Source: an uncultured Oscillospiraceae bacterium
GTDB lineage: Bacteria > Bacillota > Clostridia > Oscillospirales > Ruminococcaceae
Length of the DNA stretch: 64,000 nucleotides
Direction: 5' to 3'
NCBI GenBank assembly: GCA_900548355.1
Contig: URKR01000009.1
Coordinates: forward strand, 13,966 to 77,965
In this document: positions 24,572 to 35,132 of the stretch, one piece after another
Layout of the letters: every line of letters starts with the position of its first letter
Position numbering within the stretch: position 1 is the stretch's first letter
Made by a program: the position numbers and the translations under genes
Notes under the pieces: model-generated
Seen by the model: only the letters and a program-made list of their open reading frames with translations
Databases searched by the model: none
Told to the model about the DNA's origin: nothing

Positions 24572-25015
24572 TCAGTTGACAGGGGTGGGCAGCGGTGCAA
24601 CCGTGATATCCACCAGATTGCGGCTGATAAAGTTTTCGCCGCCCGAATCAAGGGTATAGCTGAACTGCAGCCGGCCGCCCGCGTCGGTCAGGTCCAGTTC
24701 AATGACATCGGCGGCAACCCCCAGCGAAACCGAACCGAACCCGGTTTCGTAGTGGCAGATGTGGCGCACACCCTTTTCTATGACCAACTGGCTGGGCACC
24801 TTGCCGAACCGGGTCATCACCACTTCACGCGCGTCGGCGGTGGCTTTTACGGTGGTGGTGCAGCCGGCATAGCCGGTGGCCTCGGTTTCCTCGTATGCGA
24901 TAAAGTAGGAGCTGCCGCGCCGCACAAACTTGCCGCGGGTCATCAGCTCAACGCTCTCGCGCTCGCCGTCCTGCTCCATCGTCCCCTTGATGGTGATCAG
25001 ATAGTTTTCCTCCAT
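24572..25015 (-). CDS. DUF1934 (YwiB-like) beta-barrel protein
   Basis: 147 residues matching DUF1934: opening ITIKGTMEQDGERESVELMTRGKFVRRG, the conserved YFIAYEETEATG, and the closing LQFSYTLDSGGENFISRN. The family is a small lipocalin-like beta barrel of unknown function (B. subtilis YwiB), commonly next to argS in Firmicutes, as here. There is no signal peptide. AGGAG lies upstream of ATG 25015. It sits between murI and argS on the - strand. Function unknown. Confidence 0.85.
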   Translation of the reverse strand: MEENYLITIKGTMEQDGERESVELMTRGKFVRRGSSYFIAYEETEATGYAGCTTTVKATADAREVVMTRFGKVPSQLVIEKGVRHICHYETGFGSVSLGVAADVIELDLTDAGGRLQFSYTLDSGGENFISRNLVDITVAPLPTPVN

Positions 25016-25039
25016 AGGTTTCTGTGCTCCTGCTAGATT

Positions 25040-25855
25040 TCAGTAGTTTTCAATCGCAATCTGCTCCACCGGGCCGCCGGCATATTCGCCGAGGAACAGC
25101 GTTTCCAGTTCGGCAAAGGTGTCGGGGGTATCACTCACATAAAAGCGGGCGGTGCCGCCCGCCGCCCGGCCGCTGGCCAGGTCAAGGTCGGCCAGGGCGG
25201 CGGCGGTTTCCTGGGCGGTGACCTTGCCGGGGTCGATCAGTGCAACATCGGGCCCCATGAAATCCCCGATCATCTTTTTCAGCAGCGGATAATGGGTGCA
25301 GCCCAAAATCAGGGTGTCCACGCCGGCGTCGCGCACTTCGGTCAAATAGCACGCAATGGCGGGGGTGGTGATCGGGTCGCCAGGGTTGACCCGGCCGTTC
25401 TCCACCAGCGGCACAAACAGCGGGCAGGCCCTGGCCGTGATTTCAACGCCCGGGCAAAGCTCTTTGAGCACCTTGGCGTAGCTGCCGCTGCGGATTGTTG
25501 CCGCCGTGCCGATCACCCCCACCTTGCGGTTGCGGGTCAGGGCGGCCGCCCGGCGGGCCGCTGCGCCGATCACGCCGGTATAAGGAACCGGCAGGGCGGC
25601 GGCTTCGGCAGATGGATAAATGGAGGAAACGGTACCGCAGGCAGCCATCAGAAACTTGACATTCTGTGACAGCAGGAACCGGATGTCCTGGCGTGCATAC
25701 TGCAAAATCGTCTGCCGGCCGCGGCTGCCGTAAGGCACGCGGCCGGTGTCGCCAAAATAGATGATGTCCTCGCCGGGCAGTACCCGGCGCAGCTGGCGCA
25801 CGGCGGTCAGCCCGCCCAGGCCGCTGTCAAACACACCGATTGGCCGTGTATCCAT
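25040..25855 (-). CDS. murI: Glutamate racemase
   Basis: 271-residue cofactor-independent racemase giving D-Glu for peptidoglycan. The N-terminal motif is IGVFDSGLGGLTAVRQL, followed by FGDTGRVPYG. The second catalytic cysteine region is LGCTHYPLL. The first reads AACGTVSS, where the family commonly has ACNTxS, so the Asn next to the catalytic Cys is Gly. The start is ATG 25855, one base overlapping the ddl stop (TGATG) with GGGAG 7 nt upstream; TTG 25858 is less likely. It pairs with ddl in a cell-wall precursor unit. Confidence 0.93.
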   Translation of the reverse strand: MDTRPIGVFDSGLGGLTAVRQLRRVLPGEDIIYFGDTGRVPYGSRGRQTILQYARQDIRFLLSQNVKFLMAACGTVSSIYPSAEAAALPVPYTGVIGAAARRAAALTRNRKVGVIGTAATIRSGSYAKVLKELCPGVEITARACPLFVPLVENGRVNPGDPITTPAIACYLTEVRDAGVDTLILGCTHYPLLKKMIGDFMGPDVALIDPGKVTAQETAAALADLDLASGRAAGGTARFYVSDTPDTFAELETLFLGEYAGGPVEQIAIENY

Positions 25856-26970
25856 CAATAGGCTCCCTTCCGCTTGTGCAGTGCAAGTTTGATGAGCCGG
25901 TCGGCCAGCGCTGAAAAGCTGAGCCCTTCGTGCTCCATCAGTTTGGGATACATGCTGATCGCCGTGAACCCGGGGAAGGTGTTGAGTTCATTGCACAGCA
26001 CGCGGCCGGTGCCCCGTTCGACAAAGAAATCGCAGCGGGTCAGCCCGCAACAGCCCAGCGCCAGGTAGGCTTTTTTGGCCAGCGCCTGCACTTCGTCCAG
26101 CTTTTGCTCGCTGAGCTGCGCCGGGATCACAACCTGTGAAACACCGTTTTTGTATTTGTCGTCATAGGTGTAAAATTCTGCCCCGGCCAAAATTTCACCC
26201 GGGCGGGTGGCAAAAACGGTTTCGGGTGCATCGGGGTTGCCGATCGCCGCGCACTCTACCTCCTGCCCATCGACAAATTCTTCAAAGATGACCTTGTCGT
26301 CCTCCGCCAGGGCGGTGCGGATTGCGGCCATCAGGCCGGCGCGGTCTTTGGCTTTGCTGATGCCGACGCTGGAACCCGCGTTGGCAGGCTTGACAAAGAC
26401 AGGATAGGGCAGGGCGGCTTCAACGCCTGCGCAGACGCCGGCTGCATCGGCCTCCGTTTCGGCGCGGGTGGCGGCGCGCCAGGCACAGTGCGGCACGCCG
26501 GCGGCGTCCATCAGGGTGTTGGCAACGGCTTTGTCCATGCAGGCGGCGCTGGCCAGCACTCCGGCGCCGACAAACGGAAGCCCTGCCAGCGTGAACAGGC
26601 CCTGGATGGTGCCGTCCTCACCGTTTTTGCCGTGCAGCACCGGCACGCAGACATCCACGGGCTGCACCGCATACCCGTCGCCCTGCCGGATCAGCAGGCC
26701 GCGGTCGGCGCGGTCGGGGCTCAGCACACAGGGGGTAAGGGCTTCGGTGTCGGTTTGCCAGCTGCCGTCCTCCACCCGGGCGGCCGGGCCGCCGTAACGC
26801 AGCCAGCGGCCGTCTTTGGTGATGCCGACGGCGGTCACTTCATATTTATTGGCGCAGGGCGGCAGCGCCAGCGCGCGCAGCCAGGCAGCCGCCGAAACGC
26901 AGCTGACCTCGTGCTCACTGGAGACGCCGCCGAAAAACAGCGCCAGACGGATGGGATACGGTTGGGACAT
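25855..26970 (-). CDS. ddl: D-alanine--D-alanine ligase
   Basis: 371-residue ATP-grasp ligase making D-Ala-D-Ala. The N-terminal motif is LFFGGVSSEHEVS. The omega-loop YDDKYKNGVSQVVIPA is of the ordinary DdlA type, unlike the EKYTLKT loop of the VanG-like ligase at 7751-8803. The C-terminal motif is NELNTFPGFTAISMYP. A strong AAAAGGAGGG ribosome site precedes ATG 26970. It is the first gene of ddl-murI, so the genome has both a normal and a D-Ser-type ligase. Confidence 0.95.
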   Translation of the reverse strand: MSQPYPIRLALFFGGVSSEHEVSCVSAAAWLRALALPPCANKYEVTAVGITKDGRWLRYGGPAARVEDGSWQTDTEALTPCVLSPDRADRGLLIRQGDGYAVQPVDVCVPVLHGKNGEDGTIQGLFTLAGLPFVGAGVLASAACMDKAVANTLMDAAGVPHCAWRAATRAETEADAAGVCAGVEAALPYPVFVKPANAGSSVGISKAKDRAGLMAAIRTALAEDDKVIFEEFVDGQEVECAAIGNPDAPETVFATRPGEILAGAEFYTYDDKYKNGVSQVVIPAQLSEQKLDEVQALAKKAYLALGCCGLTRCDFFVERGTGRVLCNELNTFPGFTAISMYPKLMEHEGLSFSALADRLIKLALHKRKGAY

Positions 26971-27022
26971 AAGGGCCCTCCTTTTGCGCCGGGTGCGCCC
27001 GACGCCAACAGTTCAGCTTCTT

Positions 27023-27051
27023 ATAATATCATATTCCGTCCGTGTTGGCTA
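27023..27051 (-). promoter_or_regulatory. Promoter of ddl-murI
   Basis: The extended -10 TGATATTAT has its hexamer at 27028-27023; a weak TAGCCA (27051-27046) lies 17 bp upstream. It is divergent from the infC promoter. Confidence 0.55.
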
Positions 27052-27113
27052 TAGCCCGCTGGATTTTTGCCGAAGATTTTTGAAAAAATCCGCCCCGGCG
27101 CCCCCAAAACCCC

Positions 27114-27142
27114 TTGACAACACCCCGGGGGCATGGTATGAT
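27114..27142 (+). promoter_or_regulatory. infC operon promoter
   Basis: A consensus -35 TTGACA (27114-27119), a 17-bp spacer and the extended -10 TGGTATGAT (hexamer 27137-27142). This is among the best promoters in the window, as expected for a ribosomal operon. Confidence 0.85.
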
Positions 27143-27148
27143 ACTGGC

Positions 27149-27320
27149 TGTAAAAAAAGCAGCGTGTGGCCAGTTGCCGCCGTTCACCTTGCGGGCCGAA
27201 AGAGCCCCGGGTCATATTCCCCGAAGCGGGTGCAGTGCGCCCGGCTTCGTTCCGAATGGGTTTGTGCGGCTGCTTTTCACGGCAGCCGCTTTTTCATTGC
27301 AGATGATTTGTGGGAGGTGT
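27149..27320 (+). promoter_or_regulatory. L20-type leader with attenuator, upstream of infC
   Basis: GCGGCTGC (27266-27273) pairs with GCAGCCGC (27282-27289) followed by TTTTT: a terminator inside the leader. Its 5' arm (GCTGCTTTT, 27269-27277) is also perfectly complementary to AAAAGCAGC (27155-27163) more than 100 nt upstream. This long-range switch matches the L20-dependent attenuation known for Firmicutes infC-rpmI-rplT. Binding by L20 is inferred. Confidence 0.75.
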
Positions 27321-27854
27321 ATTCCAATCGCCAGCAGCAATTCCAAAGAACTGGAAATCAATGAGAGAATCCGTGACAAAGAGATCCGCCTGATTGGGGC
27401 CGACGGTGCGCAGATGGGCATTATGTCCCCGCGCGACGCCCTGCGCATGGCCTATGACCAGAACCTGGACCTCGTCAAGGTGGCGCCCCAGGCAAAGCCC
27501 CCGGTATGCAAGATCCTGGATTATGGCAAGTACCGCTTTGAAATGCAAAAGCGGGAAAAGGAAGCCAAAAAGAACCAGAAGGTTGTCGAGGTCAAGGAAA
27601 TCCGGCTGTCGCTCAACATCGACACCAATGACTTCAATACCAAGGTCAACCAGGCGGCCAAGTTCCTGGCCCAGGGCCACAAGCTCAAGGTCTCGATCCG
27701 GTTCCGCGGCCGCGAGATGGCGCACACCAGCCTGGGGCTTGATGTGCATCACCGCTTTGCCGAGGCTTTGGCGGGCAAGGGCGTTGTTGACAAGCAGCCC
27801 AAGCTCGAAGGCCGCAGCATGATGATGTTCATGTCGCCCGCGCCCACCAAGTAA
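27321..27854 (+). CDS. infC: Translation initiation factor IF-3, non-canonical start
   Basis: IF-3 binds the 30S subunit and proofreads start-codon choice. N-domain motifs are [17 protein letters not shown] and [31 protein letters not shown]; the C-domain ends [13 protein letters not shown]. No ATG, GTG or TTG lies in the right place. GGGAGG (27312-27317) is followed by ATT 27321 (3-nt spacing) and ATC 27327 (9-nt spacing) in frame. infC in other bacteria starts with AUU, so one of these is the start and IF-3 probably discriminates against its own message. The long frame from 27114 crosses the leader and is not translated. Confidence 0.9.
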   Translation: MPIASSNSKELEINERIRDKEIRLIGADGAQMGIMSPRDALRMAYDQNLDLVKVAPQAKPPVCKILDYGKYRFEMQKREKEAKKNQKVVEVKEIRLSLNIDTNDFNTKVNQAAKFLAQGHKLKVSIRFRGREMAHTSLGLDVHHRFAEALAGKGVVDKQPKLEGRSMMMFMSPAPTK

Positions 27855-27877
27855 ATTTCTTCAGGGAGGAAAACAAA

Positions 27878-28084
27878 ATGGCTAAGCTCAAACTCAAGAC
27901 CTGCTCCGGCGCCAAGAAGCGCTTCAAGATGACCGGTACCGGCAAGATCAAGCGCAATGCGTCCAAGCGCCGTCATATCCTGACCAAAAAGACCACCAAG
28001 CTCACCCGCGGCCTGCGCATGAACCACTATGTGGACAAGACCAACGAGGCCACCGTCCGCCGCATGATGCCCTACGGCAAGTAA
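27878..28084 (+). CDS. rpmI: Ribosomal protein L35
   Basis: 68-residue basic protein of the large subunit. It matches L35 throughout, including [21 protein letters not shown] and [17 protein letters not shown] lies 10 nt before ATG 27878. It is the middle gene of infC-rpmI-rplT. Confidence 0.97.
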   Translation: MAKLKLKTCSGAKKRFKMTGTGKIKRNASKRRHILTKKTTKLTRGLRMNHYVDKTNEATVRRMMPYGK

Positions 28085-28140
28085 GAGCATCCCCCGGTTT
28101 TTTGGCAAGACAATGACAGTATAAAAGGAGATAGAATACC

Positions 28141-28494
28141 ATGGCTCGTATCAAAGGCGCTACCATGACGCATAAGCGTCGCACCAAGACCCTCAAGCTC
28201 GCAAAGGGCTACTACGGCTCCAAGTCGAAGCATTTCCGCATGGCCAAACAGGCCGTTATGAAGTCCGGCAACTATGCGTTCGTGGGCCGCAAGCTCAAGA
28301 AGCGTCAGTTCCGCAACCTGTGGATCACCCGCATCAACAATGCGGTGCGTGCCCAGGGCATGAACTATTCCACCTTCATGAATGGCCTGAAGAAGGCCGG
28401 CGTCGAGCTCAACCGCAAGATGCTGTCCGAAATGGCGATCCACGATCCCGCCAGCTTCACCGCGCTGGTTGAGACCGCCAAGAAGGCCCTGTAA
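28141..28494 (+). CDS. rplT: Ribosomal protein L20
   Basis: 117-residue large-subunit assembly protein. The N-terminal basic extension contains [19 protein letters not shown], and the globular part includes [16 protein letters not shown] and the LNRKMLSE motif. In Firmicutes L20 represses its own operon by binding the infC leader, and the attenuator at 27149-27320 fits that loop. AAAGGAG precedes ATG 28141. A strong terminator follows. Confidence 0.97.
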   Translation: MARIKGATMTHKRRTKTLKLAKGYYGSKSKHFRMAKQAVMKSGNYAFVGRKLKKRQFRNLWITRINNAVRAQGMNYSTFMNGLKKAGVELNRKMLSEMAIHDPASFTALVETAKKAL

Positions 28495-28509
28495 GTAAAG
28501 ACTTTGTTA

Positions 28510-28542
28510 AAGACGCCCGCGCGCTGCGCGTGCGTCTTTTTT
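28510..28542 (+). terminator. infC-rpmI-rplT terminator
   Basis: AAGACGC (28510-28516) pairs with GCGTCTT (28532-28538) with inner CGCGC/GCGCG, followed by a six-T run. It lies 16 nt after the rplT stop. Confidence 0.88.
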
Positions 28543-28560
28543 GAATGAGGAGACCTTCTC

Positions 28561-29334
28561 ATGGAGATCACCAGCCGCGAAAATCCGCGCGTCAAGCAGG
28601 CCTGCGCGCTGCGGGATTCCGAAAAGCAGCGCGCCGCCGCCGGCCTCTTTTTTGCCGAAGGCCCCAAGCTTGTGCTTGAACTGGCACACGGCTGCGCGCT
28701 GCACACCCTCTTTGCCACCGAAGAGGCCCTGGCCCGCACCCCGGCGCTTGCCGCGTTTGCCGATAGGACGTTCCGCATCAGTGCTCCGGTGGCCGAAAAA
28801 CTCGCCGGAACCCGCACGCCCCAGGGGGCCTTTGCGCTGTTTGAAACCCCTTCGGCTGATCCGGCCCCGCTGCTGGCTTCGGCACGGCGGGTCCTGATGC
28901 TTGAAGCCGTGCAGGACCCCGGCAATGTCGGCACCCTGCTGCGCAGCGCGGCGGCCTTCGGCTTTGACGCCGTGCTGCTCGGGCCAGGGTGCGCGGCGCC
29001 GTTTTCACCCAAAGTCCTGCGTGCCTCAATGGGGGCGGCCGGCCGTCTGCCGCTTGGCGTCTGCCGGGATCTTGAAGGGGCGATCGGCGAACTGCGCGCG
29101 CGGGGGGTCTGCTGCCTGGCGGCGGCGCTCTACCGGGCCCGCCCGCTGGATGAGGCCGGGCGATGCTTCCCGGGCGGCGTTTGCGTTGTCATCGGAAGCG
29201 AAGGCCAGGGCCTGCGCCGTGAGACGGTCGCCGCCTGTGACGCAGCGGTGCGCATCCCGATGACCGACAGGGTCGAAAGCCTCAACGCCGGGGTGGCCGG
29301 CAGTATTCTGCTGTGGCATTTTCGAGGAGTTTGA
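28561..29334 (+). CDS. TrmH/SpoU-family RNA 2'-O-methyltransferase
   Basis: 257-residue SPOUT methyltransferase acting on rRNA or tRNA ribose. An N-terminal SpoU substrate-binding domain (NPRVKQACALRDSEKQRAAAGLFFAEG) is followed by the knotted catalytic domain. SPOUT motif 1 is VQDPGNVGTLLRSAAAFG, motif 2 VIGSEGQGL and motif 3 IPMTDRVESLNAGVAGSI. The length fits the RlmB/YsgA-like group, but the target nucleotide cannot be read. TGAGGAG precedes ATG 28561. It is followed 6 bp later by dprA. Confidence 0.9.
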   Translation: MEITSRENPRVKQACALRDSEKQRAAAGLFFAEGPKLVLELAHGCALHTLFATEEALARTPALAAFADRTFRISAPVAEKLAGTRTPQGAFALFETPSADPAPLLASARRVLMLEAVQDPGNVGTLLRSAAAFGFDAVLLGPGCAAPFSPKVLRASMGAAGRLPLGVCRDLEGAIGELRARGVCCLAAALYRARPLDEAGRCFPGGVCVVIGSEGQGLRRETVAACDAAVRIPMTDRVESLNAGVAGSILLWHFRGV

Positions 29335-29340
29335 TGTACA

Positions 29341-30441
29341 ATGGAAACGGCGCTGTATTGGATGTGGCTGGCCGACGCCGTCGGTTCCGGCTGCCGGTAC
29401 GCGGGGGAGCTGCTGGAAACCTGCGGCCACCCGCGCGACCTGTACACCCATCTGCGCGCCGGCGGTACGCCGCCGGCCTGTTTATCCCGCCCGGCCGTGC
29501 GCAAACTGAAACAGGAGGGGCCCGCCCCGCTGGCGGCCCGGCTGGAAGGCTGCCGGCGTGCCGGCATCGCAGTGCTGACCCCCGAAAGCCCCGACTACCC
29601 CGCCCGGCTGCGCGCTTTGCCTGACCTGCCGATTGTGCTGTATGCAACCGGCGATACCGGCTGCCTGAACGGCCGGCGGTATGCCGGCATGGTGGGGACC
29701 CGGCGCCCCACCCGTTACGGCGCAACCGCCTGCCATGACCTGGCCAGGGCGCTGGCCGAAGCCGGCGTGGTGGTGGTCAGCGGCCTGGCCGACGGGCTGG
29801 ACGGCGAGGGCCACCGCGCAGCGGTGGAAGCCGGGCAGGCGACGATTGCCTTTCTGGGCACCCCGATTGACAAAACGTTTCCGGCGGCCAACGCCGGCCT
29901 GCGCGCCCGGATGCAGGCGCTGGGCGGCGCGGTGCTCAGTGAATATCCGCCAGGCTATGTCGGCCGGACGAACAGCACCTTTCTGGCGCGCAACCGGCTG
30001 ATTGCCGGCCTGTCCGAACTGCTCTGCGTGGCCGAAGCGCGGGAGCGCTCCGGCACGTTCAACACGGTCGGCCATGCCGAGCGGTATGGCCGGCCGGTGT
30101 ATGCGGTTCCGGGCAGCATTTACAGCCCGACCAGCGCCGGTACCAATGCACTTCTGCGCGACCACCGGGCCGAAGCGATCTGTACGGCGGGGGATCTGCT
30201 CGGCGCGCTGGGGCTGGCCGGGGCGCAGACCCCGGCACCGGAAGCCGCCTTCTCACCCCGGGACCTGAGCGCCGACGCCCGCGCGGTGCTGGCGGTGCTT
30301 GGACCCACGCCATGCACGCCGGAGCAGGCCGCGGCCGCCGCCGCGCTGCCGCTGGCCCGCACGCTGGCCGCACTGACTGAACTGGAACTGGTTGGCGCCG
30401 CCACCCCGGAGCCCGGCCACCGGTATGTGGCGGTGGGGTAG
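29341..30441 (+). CDS. dprA: DNA processing protein DprA
   Basis: 366-residue Rossmann-fold DprA/Smf, which protects incoming single-stranded DNA and loads RecA in transformation. Core motifs are GTRRPTRYGATACHDLARALA, SGLADGLDGEGHRAAV, FPAANAGLR and SEYPPGYVGRTNSTFLARNRLIAGLS. A C-terminal winged-helix (DprA_WH) segment begins near residue 310. An N-terminal helical SAM-like region is present. Only 6 bp separate it from the methyltransferase gene. Whether the organism is naturally competent cannot be told from here. Confidence 0.93.
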   Translation: METALYWMWLADAVGSGCRYAGELLETCGHPRDLYTHLRAGGTPPACLSRPAVRKLKQEGPAPLAARLEGCRRAGIAVLTPESPDYPARLRALPDLPIVLYATGDTGCLNGRRYAGMVGTRRPTRYGATACHDLARALAEAGVVVVSGLADGLDGEGHRAAVEAGQATIAFLGTPIDKTFPAANAGLRARMQALGGAVLSEYPPGYVGRTNSTFLARNRLIAGLSELLCVAEARERSGTFNTVGHAERYGRPVYAVPGSIYSPTSAGTNALLRDHRAEAICTAGDLLGALGLAGAQTPAPEAAFSPRDLSADARAVLAVLGPTPCTPEQAAAAAALPLARTLAALTELELVGAATPEPGHRYVAVG

Positions 30442-30475
30442 GGCAGCCGGGACCGGCTGCGAAAACTGCGAAAAC

Positions 30476-30602
30476 AATAAGAAAGAATAAACAAGAAAAC
30501 TGGAGGTGCGCGCGGCGCAGCCGCGCGCAAAAAGCGGTTTGTTTTTCAAAGGCGACGCAGCCGCTGCCCCACCGAGTTTATGGTCTTTATTCTTTGATTA
30601 TT
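30476..30602. repeat. MITE-like imperfect inverted-repeat element
   Basis: The left arm AATAAGAAAGAATAAA (from 30476) and the right arm ending TCTTTGATTATT (to 30602) are imperfect inverted repeats around a perfect GCGCGCGGC/GCCGCGCGC hairpin (about 30508-30528). A related arm occurs at 45335-45358. It fills most of the 220-bp dprA-topA gap; no terminator T-run follows the hairpin. Confidence 0.5.
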
Positions 30603-30661
30603 ATGCTATTATGCGCGCGGAGAAATAGATCAAAGCGCAAACATCAAACAGGAGCAACCCT

Positions 30662-32761
<2,100 letters not shown>

Positions 32762-32770
32762 GGAGAAGCC

Positions 32771-34090
32771 ATGCAACTCACCATCATCGGAGCCGGGCTG
32801 GCCGGGTGCGAAGCCGCGCTCTGGCTGGCCGACCGCGGCGTGTCCGTCACGCTGTATGAGCAAAAGCCGGTCCGCTTTTCCCCCGCGCACAAAAGCGCCG
32901 GCTTTGCCGAGCTTGTCTGCTCGAACTCGCTCAAGGCCGAACGGCCGGATTCGGCTTCCGGCCTGCTCAAGCTCGAGATGAAGGAGATGGGCTCGCACCT
33001 TTTGCCCTGTGCGGAGGATACGCGGGTCGCGGCTGGCGGTGCGCTTGCGGTTGACCGGGACAGGTTCTCGGCCGCCGTTACGGCGCTCGTCAAAAACCAC
33101 CCGAACATCACAGTTGTGGAGGGCGAGGTCACATCAATCGATGAAGCCGCGCCGATCCTTGTCGCCTCCGGCCCTTTGACCGACGGCGCGCTGGCCGATG
33201 CGATCGCGGCGCTGGCCGGGGGGCAGCAGCTCAGCTTTTACGACGCCGTCGCCCCGATTGTGACAGCCGAAAGCCTTGATTATGACAAGGTCTTTGCGGC
33301 TTCCCGCTATGGGCGCGGCGAGGCCGATTACCTCAACTGCCCGTTTAATAAAGCCGAGTATGAAGCCTTCCACGAGGCGCTTGTCACTGCCGAGCGCGCC
33401 CCCCGGCACGAGGCCGACGCCGGCCTGACCGTCTATGAGGGTTGTATGCCGATCGAGGTCATGGCGGCCCGCGGGGCGGATACAATCCGGTTCGGCCCGC
33501 TGCGGCCGGTCGGCCTGCGCGACCCGCGCACCGGCCACCGCCCCTGGGCGAACGTCCAGCTGCGGGCCGAAAACGCAGGCCGCAGCCTGTACAACCTAGT
33601 CGGCTTCCAGACCAACCTTAAATGGGGGGAACAGAAGCGGGTGTTCTCAATGATACCGGGGCTTGAAAACGCCGAGTTTGTGCGCTACGGCGTCATGCAC
33701 CGCAACACTTTTTTGAATGCCCCGGCCGTGCTGACCCCGGCTCTTTGCCTCAAAGAGCACCCGAACGTCTTTTTTGCCGGCCAGATCACCGGCTTTGAAG
33801 GGTATATGGAAAGCGCGGCCAGCGGCCTTCTGGCCGCCCGTGCGATTCTGGCCCGGCTGCAGGGCAGGGATTATGCGCCGCCCCCGGCCGATACGATGTG
33901 CGGCGCGCTGATCGCCTATATCACCACCCCAAACAAAGATTTTCAGCCGATGGGCGCCAACATGGGCATCCTGCCCCGGCCGGAGTCCGTTACGGCCATC
34001 CGGGATAAGCGGGCGCGCTATCTGGCGCTTTCGGAACAGGCCCAGGCCGCTATGGCGCGCTGGGTAGAGCAACAGGAGGTATTGTCATGA
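32771..34090 (+). CDS. trmFO: tRNA uridine-54 C5-methyltransferase TrmFO
   Basis: 439-residue folate- and FAD-dependent enzyme that makes m5U54 in tRNA. The FAD-binding motif is IIGAGLAGCEAALWLADRG. Family motifs are SAGFAELVCSNSLKAE, ALAVDRDRFS and YEGCMPIEVMAARG. TAAGGAG lies upstream of ATG 32771. It follows topA by 9 bp (the usual Firmicutes order topA-trmFO) and overlaps plsX by 4 bp (ATGA). Confidence 0.96.
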   Translation: MQLTIIGAGLAGCEAALWLADRGVSVTLYEQKPVRFSPAHKSAGFAELVCSNSLKAERPDSASGLLKLEMKEMGSHLLPCAEDTRVAAGGALAVDRDRFSAAVTALVKNHPNITVVEGEVTSIDEAAPILVASGPLTDGALADAIAALAGGQQLSFYDAVAPIVTAESLDYDKVFAASRYGRGEADYLNCPFNKAEYEAFHEALVTAERAPRHEADAGLTVYEGCMPIEVMAARGADTIRFGPLRPVGLRDPRTGHRPWANVQLRAENAGRSLYNLVGFQTNLKWGEQKRVFSMIPGLENAEFVRYGVMHRNTFLNAPAVLTPALCLKEHPNVFFAGQITGFEGYMESAASGLLAARAILARLQGRDYAPPPADTMCGALIAYITTPNKDFQPMGANMGILPRPESVTAIRDKRARYLALSEQAQAAMARWVEQQEVLS

Positions 34091-35118
34091 AGATTCTTCT
34101 CGATGCAATGGGCGGGGACAACGCCCCCGCCGCCGTGCTGCAGGGCGCGGCCGATGCCAACCGGGAATTTGGCCAGGGGATGACGATTGCGCTGCTTGGA
34201 CCCGAAGACCTGCTGCGCAAAACCGCCGAGGAGCAGGGAATTGACCTGGCTCCGTTTGAGCTGATCCCCTGCAGCGAGACAATCTCAATGGAGGACGATC
34301 CGGTGCGGGCGGCCCGGCAGAAGAAGGATTCCAGCATGGTCAAGGGACTGACCATGCTCAAAAACGGTGAAGGCGACGCATTTGTCTCGGCAGGGTCAAC
34401 CGGCGCGCTGCACGTCGCCACCAGCTTGATCGTGCGCACCCTCAAGGGCATCAAGCGCCCGGCCCTGGCCACCCAGATGCCCGGCGTCAAGCGGAATTTC
34501 CTGCTGCTGGACTGCGGCGCCAACGCCGAGTGCCGGTCCGATATGCTCAACGCCTTTGGCACAATGGGCAGCGTCTATGCCAAACAGGTCATGGGCCGCG
34601 CCGACCCGGCTGTCGCCCTCATCAACAACGGCACCGAGGAGCACAAAGGAACCCCGCTCTACCGCGAAGCGCATGAAAAGCTCAAGGAAAACCCGAGCAT
34701 CCGGTTTGCCGGAAACATCGAACCGCGTGACATTATGGACGGCGAGGTCGATGTCGTTGTCTGCGACGGCTTTGTCGGCAACGTTGTGCTCAAACTGACC
34801 GAAGGCGTTGCCAAAACGCTGTTCCGCATGCTCAAACCGGTTTTCTTGAAAAACCTGCTGACCAAGCTTTCGTACCTTGCCATCAAGGACGGCCTGCGCG
34901 ATCTCAAGCGGATGGTCGATTCCGAGGAAGTCGGCGGCGCGCCTCTGCTTGGCGCCGCAAAACCGGTCATCAAGGCGCACGGTTCCAGCAAGGCGAAGGG
35001 GATTAAAAACGCGATCCGCCAGGCCCGGCTCTGCGTGGAAAATGATCTGTGCGGTACGATGCAGACAGCGCTTGACGCAACGCTTGCCGCGGCGGCCGAA
35101 GCGCCGCAGGCGGAATAA
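34087..35118 (+). CDS. plsX: Phosphate acyltransferase PlsX
   Basis: 343-residue enzyme turning acyl-ACP into acyl-phosphate for phosphatidic acid synthesis. Motifs are ILLDAMGGDNAP at the start, DAFVSAGSTGAL (~100), the metal/phosphate region DCGANAEC and VCDGFVGNVVLKLTEG. Overlap with trmFO suggests coupling; AGGAGG lies before the ATG. In many Firmicutes acpP follows plsX; here rnc follows directly, so the acyl carrier gene must be elsewhere. Confidence 0.96.
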   Translation: MKILLDAMGGDNAPAAVLQGAADANREFGQGMTIALLGPEDLLRKTAEEQGIDLAPFELIPCSETISMEDDPVRAARQKKDSSMVKGLTMLKNGEGDAFVSAGSTGALHVATSLIVRTLKGIKRPALATQMPGVKRNFLLLDCGANAECRSDMLNAFGTMGSVYAKQVMGRADPAVALINNGTEEHKGTPLYREAHEKLKENPSIRFAGNIEPRDIMDGEVDVVVCDGFVGNVVLKLTEGVAKTLFRMLKPVFLKNLLTKLSYLAIKDGLRDLKRMVDSEEVGGAPLLGAAKPVIKAHGSSKAKGIKNAIRQARLCVENDLCGTMQTALDATLAAAAEAPQAE

Positions 35119-35132
35119 GGGGAGGAGAAAAC

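Noticed and set aside
27114..27320. Upstream ATG starts for infC
   Set aside because: They would translate across the promoter -10 and the attenuator hairpin, and the added residues are not IF-3-like. ATT/ATC after GGGAGG fits the family.
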